Part shown: positions 11,139 to 20,381 of the stretch, in pieces
How positions within the stretch are numbered: the first letter of the stretch is position 1
Layout: each line of letters opens with the position of its first letter
DNA from: Prototheca cutis
Taxonomy: Eukaryota > Chlorophyta > Trebouxiophyceae > Chlorellales > Chlorellaceae
Assembly (NCBI GenBank): GCA_002897115.2
Contig: BCIH01000002.1
Location: 1,567,482 to 1,627,000 of the forward strand
Direction: 5' to 3'
Length of the DNA stretch: 59,519 bases
Notes under the pieces: model-generated
What the model saw: the letters and a program-made list of their open reading frames with translations, nothing else
Told to the model about the DNA's origin: nothing
Database searches by the model: none
Program-made: the position numbers and the translations under genes

Positions 11139-11752
11139 CTGTACATTAAAGACAGAAAATGATGAAGCCTTCTCGAGAATCGTCTGCTCCCACCTGCACA
11201 GCAAGGGCATGTCTCCCAAACAAAATGCCTGTTTGCCCACATTCCCTAGCCGAGTCGCTCAGGTGATTGGGTTGGGTTGCTTCTCGGCAGCAGGTCAGGT
11301 CGTGCAGGGAGCAGATACCCACGGTGGTGTGTCATCAGCTGGTGCTGCACCAACAAGGAGTGCCACCCTCCGAAAGGCGAGCATCGTCTCTGGAACAGAG
11401 ACTTGATGGCGTGTCTGAACATGAGGCACATCGTGGAACACCTGCGGGAGACCAGCCAGCGGCCTCTGCGCTTCCAGCGCCCAGCGCTGCAGTGCTGATG
11501 AACATACATACATCCATCTGTCATGGGGGATAATAGCCTTCCCAACTGGGGATCGGAACCCTGGGGCTTTTCCCCTGCCCCCGAAAGGGAAAGCAACCCC
11601 GGAGGTGGTCCACCATTGAGGTACTCGTCCACCTTCCTATTGCCCTGTGGGGGGTGACAATTCACAGCCATCAGTGATGCCCAGCAACCCCCGGGGTGAG
11701 GTGACGCTGTTGCTGGCTGAGCTGATTGCATTATTTTTGCCCTGCATGGTAC
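11139..11752 (+). mobile_element. Repeat copy B: degenerate Fanzor/TnpB-like element
   Basis: This copy has three parts. Part 1, 11139-11265, matches the right arm of the palindrome at 35516-35747 (shared 'CTTCTCGAGAATCGTC' and 'AGCAAGGGCATGTCTCCCAA'). Part 2, about 11300-11498, encodes 'CTNKECHPPKGEHRLWNRD' and 'LMACLNMRHIVEHLRET', almost the same as the segment on the minus strand at 33975-34169. Part 3, 11499-11752, is non-coding and matches the other copies, including a G/C-rich hairpin around 11565-11605 and the shared right end. The Cys positions followed by 'WNRDLMACLNM' resemble the last zinc-ribbon cysteines and RuvC-III Asp ('NRDVNAA.NI') of TnpB/Fanzor nucleases. The reading frame of the first part of the ribbon is shifted relative to the rest, so the copy is broken. 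Confidence 0.55.
11277..11498 (+). pseudogene. Fragment: Fanzor/TnpB-like zinc ribbon and RuvC-III motif
   Basis: Open frame ending at the TGA at 11496-11498. The downstream part ('GEHRLWNRDLMACLNMRHI') is conserved at the protein level with the minus-strand copy at 33975-34169. The segment before it in the other copy reads 'PEVVCHGLLRCTNEKC'; here the equivalent 'PTVVCHQL' lies in a different frame (from about 11303), so a small indel separates the two. No start codon or nuclease body is present. Assignment to Fanzor/TnpB rests on the Cys spacing plus the Asn-Arg-Asp motif near the C-terminus and is inference. Confidence 0.45.
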
Positions 11753-12168
11753 ACTCGGGTCTCTCCATGCAATGCAGAGAGTTACGCTGTTGCGGCTTCG
11801 CAACCCGGTTACTCCAATTCCCACATTCCCACCCAGTTTCCAAGCCATTCAAGACCCCCTTTCGGCCTCTCAAGCTTCCTACACCTAATTCTGTGCATCA
11901 ACCGGAGCAACCCTACGCACCAACCTGTTCACCCCTGCTTGCACCCAAGACCCCCTATATAATCCATACCCCCAGCAGTATACGGGGGGACCATTCTATG
12001 ATACATTCTGTGTGTAACAAGCTACTAGCGTAGTGAGTGCACAACATACGCAGTCCAACTGCCTGGTCAAGAACGCAAGGGAGGACAAATGCATGCGTGG
12101 CCAGACATATTCTACAAGGCATCACGACAGCAGAACGATGTACATAGTTGAGGGCGTCCGTTCCCTGC
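11753..12168. other. Intergenic, downstream of repeat B and of NMD3
   Basis: AT-richer unique sequence holding the NMD3 3' UTR on the minus strand. Open frames are short and unrecognised. No gene seen. Confidence 0.4.
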
Positions 12169-12847
12169 TCACGCTTCCATCATGTCACTATCGTCCTGGT
12201 CAGGGGCATGCCCTGCGCCACCGTGCACCACTCCGCTACTGCCATCTTCCAGCTGCATGGCTGCCATGTCGTCGAGCAGTTCCTCCAGCGGGATGGTTGG
12301 CAGGCCACCTTCGCCGTCCTCATCATCCAAGGCCGGCGCTGCTGCCCGGGTGGCAGCGACGGCTTCGCCCTCTGGATCGCGGTAGATGGCGATGCGTGAG
12401 CGCAGCTCCGCGTCCTCCTCCAGCTCCTGCATGAACCGCTCGACGTCCTCGGCGCGAGCCTCGGCGTCGGCCGCGGCACGGCGTGCCCCCGCTCCCCTCG
12501 AGACCAGCCCCGCTTCGGCGCCTTCTTCGCCTGCCTCCATGTCCAGCCGCCGCAGCTTCCACGTGCGCCGCGCAGCGCCGCCCTGCCTCGCGGCGCGCGC
12601 GCGCCGCCGCTCCTCGTACGATTTCTTAAACAGAATTGCATCTGGAAGTGTCAGGCCCGAAGTCAGCGCGGCGTCCAGGGCGCCGTCGGCCACGTTGGCC
12701 GCGGCCAGGTCGTAGCCCCGCGCCGAGTCGCCGGCATGCAGCAGGTGGCCCAGGTGCGTGCGCGTGCTAATCACGCGGTCGTTGGCGCCTAAGTCCGCCG
12801 CCTTGGCCACCGTCGCGTCCGCCAGCAACCACTTCGTGTGGTTGTTA

Positions 12848-12883
<36 letters not shown>

Positions 12884-14884
12884 GTCATGGCCCCGGGGCC
12901 GCCATAGATGGGCTCGCAGTCCAAAACGATGTATTCACTCGACTGCTTGGCAGACATCATCGCCTTGAAGGGCGCGCGCCAGTATTGCGAGGCCTCCAGG
13001 CTCGCGCTCCGCAGCGTGGTGGGGTCTGTCAGTGTCAACGCATTGGTCACGCGCGTGACCAGGACCAGCGGGCCCAGATTGCCCAGCGCATGAGACAGCT
13101 TGGCCGGAAGGCACACCAGGTCGTCCTGTGTTATTTGTGGGGTTTTTTTGTGGGATTTTTGGTGATTCAGGGGTTTTTCGAAGGGGTGAACTGTGAACAT
13201 TGGATATATCCAGCTGGGGTCAGGCTTGGTACCCCCTGGCTTGCCCCCCCCCCCCCCCCCCCCCCCCCCCAAAAAAAAAGCAAAAAGGGCCTAGTCAAAT
13301 ACAGGGCAGACCTTGCAGATGGGGGCAATCTCCACAGAAAAGGTGTACTTGTAGTTGTAAGTAGAGGTGTGGATGTTGTGGCTGACCAGCTGCTTGTCGT
13401 GCCGGTACCGGAGGGGCACCACGCTCTGAAGGAAATCGATAAACTTGACTGCATGCGCACGGTTGTTGAAGAAAAAGTCCAGTCCCTGTTTTTAGAAAGG
13501 GGGAAAAAGGGGGCGGGTGTTTTGTGGGGCGTAGGGCGGTCCTGCGGTGGGACCCTTCAGGATGTGGTGGGAACTCTTTTCAAAGCGCGAGCATAGCAGG
13601 GCATTGAACCTGCCCCCCCCCCACACCACACCACGACCACCACACACACATTGTGGATGTCCTTGATGTTGATGCAGTTCTCGTCAGCCGAGTGCTTCAA
13701 GATGAGCTGCTCCAGAAACAGGAACGTTCGCTTGTGATGCACATGTTGCCGCAGCTGCAAGGCGAGAGGGGGATATTGTCAGAGGGGTGGGTTGAGAATC
13801 AGCCCGAGCGAGGTGGATTCCTTTTGATAAATTTCCTTCAAAGTGTAGTGCAAACCCCCCTTGCTGCTGGAAAACCACCGTTACATAATCCCTCACCTGC
13901 ACGCAGGCAACCCAGGAGTTTGGATTGGCGTTTTGCTTGTTGCACGCCGGGCACATGTGTCGCTCCACAATATAGTCCACCACAAATGCCTACAGAATGT
14001 GAGTGTGTGTGGCAATGGTAGGCTGTCACTACGGGCACTCGAACGCTCGACCGCCCATCAGGAGGGCAGCGTCTCAATTGCAGGCAGCACCGTTCAGGAC
14101 AGTTCAGCCCCCCCCAGCCCCCCCCCCCCCCCCCCACACACACACACAAATAAAACTTGCCTGCTGCAGGATGGCGCCGTTTAGGACCTCTGCCTGGATT
14201 GTGAGCTTGGTCTTGAGCCTCATGGAGTGTGGCTCTGTCCAAATAAAGCTCGCATCCACCAGCTTGACCTGCATGCATGTGGAGGCGATGGATTTTATCA
14301 GTTACCTGTGACTGCAAGCCAGCAAGCTCAAATAAGGAGAGCATTCTGGGTCAGCCTCAATTGACCAAGGAAGCGTACTCCCCACTCTCGCCCCCTCCCT
14401 CAGTCCGCTGCCCACCCTACCTTGTTCAGTCCCCTGACTCTCTTGATGCAGTAGGTGAGCAGCTCCTTGCTTTCCGGCTCAGCGTGCATCCAGTGCTTTG
14501 GAGGCTGGAGGTAGCGGCCGCAGCCCTTGCACCACAGAATGTTGACCTGCTTCTGGATGCCTTCAGTAATATCGACTTGGCCCTTGATGCAGTTGACGCA
14601 CATATTAGCTGGGTTGGGCAGGATACTCACCCCGCACATGCAGCAGGATCTGTAGTTAGTGGGTGGGCGTGCTGGTGATGACGGGGAGACGTTTTCAATG
14701 TGTGCGCTTGGCACCACATTCGTTCTTCCTACTGAACATGGGAGGTCCCATCACAGAAAGAACACGGCAGTCAGCTCGGCACAGAATTTCACAATGGATA
14801 TGCAAGGTTCACGTACACATAGCCCTGTGTCGAGGGATTGTGGAAGGTGGCTGTGGGCCCTGATTGGCCCCACATGCCGTCCAT
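12169..14884 (-). CDS. NMD3: 60S ribosomal subunit export adaptor NMD3
   Basis: Adaptor that binds pre-60S subunits and recruits the CRM1 exportin for nuclear exit. The N-terminal zinc-binding part has 'SCCMCGVSILPNPANMCVNC', then 'VDITEGIQKQVNILWCKGCG' and 'RYLQPPKHW'. Next come 'DASFIWTEPHSMRLKTKLT', 'HMCPACNKQNANPNSWVAC', 'KRTFLFLEQLILKH', 'LVCLPAKLSHALGNLGPLV', 'RTHLGHLLHAGDSARGYDL', 'LPDAILFKKSYEERRRARAA' and 'RTWKLRRLDME'. The acidic C-terminus with 'PLEELLDDMAAMQL' is where the nuclear export signal lies in the family. I place the start at 14884: the exon 'MDGMWGQSGPTATFHNPSTQ' followed by a donor at GTACGT joins in frame to the zinc exon, giving '..QGYVSCCMCG' like plant NMD3. Odd features are a run of 11 Gln (CAG repeat) near 12850-12883 before 'NNNHTKW' and very long C/G runs in two introns. 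Confidence 0.95.
12850..12883 (-). repeat. CAG trinucleotide repeat encoding poly-Gln in NMD3
   Basis: Eleven consecutive CTG units on the plus strand (CAG on the coding strand) give an 11-residue Gln run, followed by Asn-Asn-Asn. It sits in the variable loop of NMD3 between 'GGPGAMT' and 'HTKWLLAD', where other NMD3 proteins vary in length, so it is probably tolerated and length-polymorphic. Confidence 0.9.
13244..13279 (-). repeat. C27-A9 homopolymer pair in an NMD3 intron
   Basis: Twenty-seven C then nine A on the plus strand, so T9-G27 on the transcribed sense strand, inside an NMD3 intron. A second C run lies in another NMD3 intron near 14108-14136, followed by CA repeats. Both could be shorter or longer in the real genome. 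Confidence 0.85.
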
Positions 14885-15237
14885 GACGCCCCCCTCAAGC
14901 AGCAGTCCTGACGAGTCTCGAGCCCCGGAACGCAAGCCGACGGCCGAGGCGGCCGACCAGCTACTCCTACAATATGAATATGGCCTTAAATTGATATGCC
15001 CAACTTTGATACAATGATAAACGTGCATGGGAAGGCTGACGTGAAGGCTCTACAACAATCCTGTGATGTCCATGCAAAAACAAAGGCCAGCCCTCACCCC
15101 CGCGCCTTGGTCGTTGGGCCCGGGATGCCAGAGCGCGGGAAAGGACCCCCACCCCGACCAATAACACCAAGGCGGCCTGTTGGGCTCGTCCTCTTTCCCG
15201 GTCTGGAGAGCCGCTAGCCCGCTAGGCCGTTTTCAAG
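14885..15237. promoter_or_regulatory. 353-bp divergent promoter region, NMD3 / RPL17
   Basis: The only sequence between the start codons of two head-to-head genes that both act on the 60S subunit. It contains TGGGCC/TGGGCT-like boxes ('TTGGGCC' at 15114-15120 and 'TTGGGCT' at about 15179-15185), which resemble the site II motifs of plant ribosomal protein promoters. Shared control is an inference from geometry. Confidence 0.45.
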
Positions 15238-16385
15238 ATGGTGAAGTACGCGTACGTGCCCAGCAACCCCCTCAAGACGGCCAAGGTGAGAGCCGGCGCG
15301 GCGTCGCCGGGTGTCGGTGGGGAGTCTGGGCAGCAGAAGGGCCGGTGCTGGAGCAAAGGCGCTGCGATGCGGCTTCTGATTCACTGGAGATGGCTGCTGA
15401 GCCTGCGAATTGGCTGCGCGGGCGGCTCGTGGAGCATGCGGCAATTGGAGAGCTTGCCGGTCGACCATGGCCCCCACATGCTCCCAGGCCGCCCGAGCGT
15501 GCCGTTCGCACGGCGGGCCATTCCCGCAAGTGGGCGGAACGCCATGTCAGCCTGTCTGGATGCATGCTGAGAACGCCGCGCACGTCGCGAGCGGGCAGAT
15601 GCTTTGCGGATGGCCACTGGCCAGCCGGCCAGGGTCGTTGATGGGCCATGTTTGGATGGTGGAGGCACCTGGTCAGAATTGGGGCTCACCGTGTGTCTGG
15701 CCCCCATTCCGGCCGACCACTTTGAGCTCTTGATTCGCCATGTGGCAGACTGTTCCAGGCCTTGACATGGGCTCATTGGGCTGTGGCTGACCGATTTTAC
15801 TGTCCCATGGTACTACCCCTACCACTCAACTGCCCCACCCGTACCCCAACCCAACAGGCCAAGGGATCCGACCTCCGTGTTCACTTCAAGAACACGCGTG
15901 AGACCGTTGCTGCCATCCGCGGCAAGTCGGTGATCAAGGCCGAGGAGTACCTCCAGGCGGTTCTTGACCACAAGCGCGCGGTTCCCTTCCTGCGCTTCAA
16001 CGGGGGCGTTGGCCGCACCGCGCAGGCCAAGAACGAGGGCAACTCGATTGGCCAAGCCCGGTGGCCCAAGAAGTCTTGCGAGTTCCTGCTGGGTCTGCTG
16101 AAGAATGCCGAGGCCAACGCCCTGGCCAAGGGCCTGGCCGTGGAGAGCCTGTTCGTCAAGAGCGTGCAGGTGAACCAGGCGCCACGGGGCCGCCGCAGGA
16201 CCTACCGCGCCCACGGCCGCATCAACCCCTACATGTCCTGCCCCTCCCATATCGAGCTCATCGTCGAGGAGAAGGCCAGCGCCGTCGAGTCGGCTGAGGA
16301 GCCCGTCAAGGCACGCAAGCTCACCAAGCGCGCCGCCGCCAAGGCCCTCCGCAGTGGCACCTCCTCCCGTGCCATGACCGCCTGA
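15238..16385 (+). CDS. RPL17: 60S ribosomal protein L17 (uL22)
   Basis: Cytosolic large-subunit protein lining the peptide exit tunnel. Two exons, 15238-15285 and 15858-16385, join at 'KTAK|AKG' and give 191 residues, close to the usual length of the family. Conserved blocks are '[16 protein letters not shown]', '[19 protein letters not shown]', '[19 protein letters not shown]', '[18 protein letters not shown]', '[20 protein letters not shown]' and 'IELIVEEK', with the usual basic tail. The start codon is the first ATG and begins the conserved N-terminus. The single 572-base intron after 16 codons is typical of ribosomal protein genes with an early intron. NMD3 is the divergent neighbour. Confidence 0.98.
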
Positions 16386-16894
16386 GCTCGAAAGGGGTCT
16401 CTCCACCTCCACGAGCCCGGGCATGCGGCCGCGATGTGTACGTGCAGGGCCAGGGAAAGACGAAGCCGAACATGGCGTGCGCTTGCTTGCAGCCTGCCTG
16501 CCCCGCCCGTGCGTCGTGGCCGCGAGCGGTGTTGATGTAACCAGCAGACGATCAAAAGCTTGATGATTGTGGAAGTTAGGAACTGAAGTTTGGGAGTGTT
16601 TTTCCCCCAGCATATGCATCGAAATAGAGATTTCTTTGCGTTCCGGGTTCTGTTGTCCTCTCTGGAAAAGAAATTTCTCAGTCCAGTGGTGCAGAGGCTG
16701 TTCGCATGGCATTGTTTCCTCATATCCTCGCTACTCTCGTAACGGTTACAGTATGCACAAACAGGAGCAGCAGGGTTTTCGTAGCGAGCGGCACGGTTGC
16801 CGCCACAGTCTCTTGAAAGCAAGGCAGCCTTTGTGCAAGGGACAGATCAGGGCCTCAATCAACGTTTGGCGCTGCATGCATCCAGAGACAACCA
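16386..16894. other. 3' regions of two convergent genes
   Basis: Holds the 3' UTRs of RPL17 (+) and the UTP16-like gene (-). A minus-strand open frame of 297 codons covers much of RPL17 and this region, but it is a shadow of the ribosomal gene. No further gene seen. Confidence 0.5.
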
Positions 16895-17975
16895 TCAGCG
16901 GCGAATCATGGCAGCGGCATTGGCCGGATGCAGCATGGTCTCCGACCTCCGGACGGTGCTGCCGTACAGCCGCTGCTTCAGGAAGTCACGTGCCGAGGCC
17001 GAGACATTGGACGGGTTGACCGAAGACAGCACCTGCACTTTGATCCCGGCCACGTGCCGGCTGTGCGCGGGGGCCTTGCGCTTCGGCACTGCTGCGGCTC
17101 CTTCCCGCAGATGCTGCGATACCACCGCCTTTTCGTAGGCCTGCCGTGGGTTGAGCGCACTGCATGATTGGATGTTGAATGTTAGAAGTTGGCAAATCCC
17201 ATGCGGTTGAGATAGCCGGAGGATGGCCTCAGAACATATCCCAGCCCTCCTTTTCCCAGGAAAAACCTGATGCCAGTACCGAGACATCGATCAGTCCTGC
17301 GACCCCCACGCCTCCTGTTCTTGGCTGCTTCATAGAGAAACAGACACCGACACCCAGCGAACACCATCCTACCCACCTGGCGTCTTCCACCTCGCGCAGC
17401 ACGTCTTCAGGCAGGAAATCATAGTCCCCCTCGCCCTCCGAGTCGCTGGAAGCATGCCCATCATCTGGTTCCCGGGACTCGAGTGCCCCGCTGGCATCAG
17501 TTGTCTTGTCCCCGCTGGTTGCCGCGAGTTCAGGCTCGCGGGAAAGACGGCTCGTGCGCGCCTTTCGCAGCTCCTTCTTGTGAGATGCCGCCGCCTCACG
17601 TGCCTTGTGCTCCTCCTTGCGCTGCTCTGCCGCCGTCTGCAATGGCGTGCAGGGGCGACAAGGTTCAAATGATGGCGTGCTTTGGGCAAGGGAGTTTGAT
17701 TGGGCCGTTCTGGGACTCAGGGCAGCCACCAGGAGCAGCAAACACAACACACAGGTGCCTGTGGGCTTGCACCACCTCACATCCCTTTTCAAGGGCTTCC
17801 ACCAGCCAATTCCATCATTCGCTCTAGTCACCTTTTTTGATGTTGAAAAGTTCTGCTCCTCTGGGGCCTCATCATCGCTGCTGGTGGCTGCCTCGTCAGC
17901 AGGGACCTCCTCCTCCCGTACTGGAACGGGAGGAGTGCCCGTCTTTCCGAACCGCTGCCCACTTCTGGTCCTCAT
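16895..17975 (-). CDS. UTP16/Bud21-like U3 snoRNP-associated nucleolar protein (tentative)
   Basis: Starts 'MRTRSGQRFGKTG' (17975; an upstream in-frame ATG is at 17996). The first exon is acidic ('ATSSDDEAPEEQNFSTSKK'). The second is a Lys/Arg/Glu-rich predicted helix 'AAEQRKEEHKAREAAASHKK' followed by acidic 'DSEGEGDYDFLPEDVLREVE'. The last exons carry basic 'AVPKRKAPAHSRHVAGIKVQ' and the C-terminal 'SASARDFLKQRLYGSTVRR'. A C-terminal 'ARDFL...LYG...R' block after an acidic/basic body is what I recall of UTP16/Bud21, a component of the 90S pre-ribosome that makes 18S rRNA. Its place next to RPL17 and NMD3 fits ribosome production. The family assignment is from short motifs only. Confidence 0.5.
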
Positions 17976-18232
17976 TTTGGCGTGTTGGAAGTTCAAAGCA
18001 ATATTGAAACGATCATGAATGTCGATTTGGCAACCTATAGAGCGGAGTGCATGGCAGTAGCCCGCGGTGAGCTCGCAAAGCCGACGGCGCGCCCGCGAAT
18101 TCAGCGTCGGATGGTGACCCTGACTAACCGGTCCTCACACCGGCACGTCGACTACATCACTCCCCCGCCCAGCGGGCAGCCCAGTTTCAATGATTTGCGC
18201 AATTTCTGGGCTTTTCCACACATATTTTTAGC
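17976..18232. promoter_or_regulatory. Short divergent promoter region
   Basis: About 250 bases separate the UTP16-like start codon (-) from the start of the next gene (+). No obvious TATA box or named motif is visible. Confidence 0.35.
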
Positions 18233-19516
18233 ATGACACTGCAAGCCCAGTTGCCAGGGGCCATGGACTTGCCAGGGCTGCGCCTGGTCCGGGATGAGGG
18301 CAGCGTGACAGGCGGGAGCCCCCAGAGACCCAGCCGAGAGCGGACTCCCCAGGGGCCAAGCTCCCGCCTGCACAAGGGTTTCCCATCAGCCGTATCACTG
18401 GCTTCATCAAGTGTGGATGACTACTGGGACGCGCAGTCGGTCGGCATGCCAGGTGGGATCTTTTCGTGTCGCTCGGTCGCGCTAGCTGTGCCAAGGTTGG
18501 GGACCCCATCCTTGGGTAAACATGCGGCGCTCCCGCCGCCGGCTTTGCATGTGTGGCATCGTAGTATGTTTATTCGCGATGGACATCTGTGCGTGGCCAG
18601 ACATCCGTTCCTCCGTCTCTGCCCTCCCTCTGCTGCAGGGGAGCCCAGCCTGTCTGGCAGCCACGCGCACCCAGACAGCGGCAAGCTGGCAGAGCTGCGC
18701 GCCTGCCTGGCCCACGTGCCCTGGACGCAGGCCATGAACGGCACCGACCCGGTGCGTGAGCCCAGTGCCACGCCCCAGGGCCCAGACCATGATTTGTGGC
18801 CGGCGACCTGCAGTGATGATGTTGACTCACGGCAAGGTGATATCGCAACGCTGGCCGGGCATTGTCTCGGCCAGCACGATGAAGCCACTGCACGACCCGC
18901 GGACCTGGACTCGACCGCGGAGCGCCTGGCTGGGATGGCTTCCTCGGCCTCGCCCCGAGCAGCAGTGGCGGCGGGGGGCACGGGCGCGGAAGACGACGGC
19001 GCCGCCGTGCGGACGCCTCGCCAGGAGGGTTTCCCGGGCTCGGCGCCACGACTGCCCGACCCCAACAGCTACTCCGACCTGGCCGGCGGCTGCTGGGAAG
19101 CTGGCAACGGCGGCCCAGCGGCAGCAACCCCAGCGCCCCCACTGCGAGCGGGCAGCACTTCGCCCCCTCCCTCCTCCCGCTCCAGTTCCGGTTCCGCATC
19201 GGGCTCGATGGCCGACGAGGTCTACGTCGCGCGCATGGTCGCAGAGATTTGTTCGCGCTGCGCGACGCGCGCCGACCTGGAGAGCGACTGGCGCGGCCGC
19301 GTGGGTCTGCTGGAGCGGCAGCTGGGGCTGGCCCGAGCGATGACTCGCGCCGCGCTGCGTCAGCACCGCGCTGCCCTCGAGGCCGTCGAGCCCTGGGCGC
19401 AGTCGGTGGGCCAGGGCATGCTCATAGTGGGCGCCACGCTGGCCGGCGGCGCGGCCGCGCTGCTCGCACTGCGCTTTCTTTCCAGCCGTGCAGGCGCCAC
19501 TGCGGCCACGCACTGA
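18233..19516 (+). CDS. Unrecognised Pro/Ser/Ala-rich protein with one C-terminal membrane segment
   Basis: Unrecognised. The frame is open for 427 codons from the ATG at 18233 to a TGA at 19514-19516, but donor/acceptor pairs inside (GTGGGA at about 18452 with CAG at about 18639) suggest a spliced, shorter product. The N-terminus reads 'MTLQAQLPGAMDLPGLRLV' and 'SVDDYWDAQSVGMPG'. The middle is low-complexity. Near the C-terminus 'ADEVYVARMVAEICSRCATR' and 'GRVGLLERQLGLARAMTRAA' look helical and could form a coiled coil. They are followed by one hydrophobic stretch, 'MLIVGATLAGGAAALLALRF', and a short tail 'LSSRAGATAATH'. The pattern is that of a tail-anchored membrane protein. No signal peptide is evident. 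Confidence 0.6.
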   Translation: MTLQAQLPGAMDLPGLRLVRDEGSVTGGSPQRPSRERTPQGPSSRLHKGFPSAVSLASSSVDDYWDAQSVGMPGGIFSCRSVALAVPRLGTPSLGKHAALPPPALHVWHRSMFIRDGHLCVARHPFLRLCPPSAAGEPSLSGSHAHPDSGKLAELRACLAHVPWTQAMNGTDPVREPSATPQGPDHDLWPATCSDDVDSRQGDIATLAGHCLGQHDEATARPADLDSTAERLAGMASSASPRAAVAAGGTGAEDDGAAVRTPRQEGFPGSAPRLPDPNSYSDLAGGCWEAGNGGPAAATPAPPLRAGSTSPPPSSRSSSGSASGSMADEVYVARMVAEICSRCATRADLESDWRGRVGLLERQLGLARAMTRAALRQHRAALEAVEPWAQSVGQGMLIVGATLAGGAAALLALRFLSSRAGATAATH

Positions 19517-20381
19517 TCACGTTGGCTTTCTCTTTCCTCTCTTGGTCAAGTTGCTTACTCAAAGCGACTGCTCGAAGGCCTGTGCCGGCCGAGCTTTGTC
19601 GTGCCGGCTTAGCTCTGTTGTGGCAGCCGACCGTGCTTGCCACCTTGTCACAATCTTTGGTTCCCTTGCGCACCTATACCGGCGTGCGCAGTCGCCGCCG
19701 CCTTGGTTTTGGTGCCCGCACTGTTGTGTAGACCCTTGGCTTGTCACTGATTACGATCAACGCAGGGACAAGCCCCTTTAATGCATCGCAAGCAACCAGC
19801 TGGTGTTGCAATCTCTTTGCTTCTTTTCCTTCTGCGGTGTCCGCCTGGTGCAGTAANNNNNNNNNNNNNNNNNNNNNNNNNNNNNNNNNNNNNNNNNNNN
19901 NNNNNNNNNNNNNNNNNNNNNNNNNNNNNNNNNNCCCCCCCCCCCCCCCCCCCCGACAAAGATGGCTGCTGCCACTCCCTGTGCTTGCTCATCCCAAACG
20001 AGAAGAATTGACGCTTTCTGGGAATGTAACTCACTACACGATATGTGCCCAATGCAGCGGTTTGTGTGAGCGTAGGGGTGCAGCGAGGGACCATGCCCTT
20101 GAGATATCAATGGAATGACGTTTTTGGCAATCAAACGAGCATCAATCAAGAGGACCCGTGTGCAAGCTATCGTACGCACGACATTGTTTCCTTGTCTGGA
20201 GTGTGCTCCCTGCTGCTGGAAAGAAGGAAAGCCTGGACAGCAGAAACAGCCCACTCCTGACTCGGCCATGACATTGCCAGTACACATTAAGAACACAAAA
20301 GCGGGGACCAGACTTTGAAGCACGGCATGGACGGGAGGATATCTGGGTAGAAATTGCCTCATATGGTCTGTCGCCAGCATT
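19517..20381. other. Intergenic with assembly gap
   Basis: No recognised gene. It includes the 78-base N gap and a 20-base C run on its right edge. Open frames spanning the Ns are artefacts. Confidence 0.6.
19857..19934. other. Assembly gap (78 N) ending in a poly-C run
   Basis: Ns directly followed by 20 C (19935-19954). The gap was probably caused by the homopolymer. Confidence 0.98.

Noticed and set aside
15819..16712. 297-codon minus-strand open frame
   Set aside because: Antisense shadow of RPL17.
19741..20118. Open frames running through the N gap
   Set aside because: Ns are translated as unknown residues, so the frames are artefacts.
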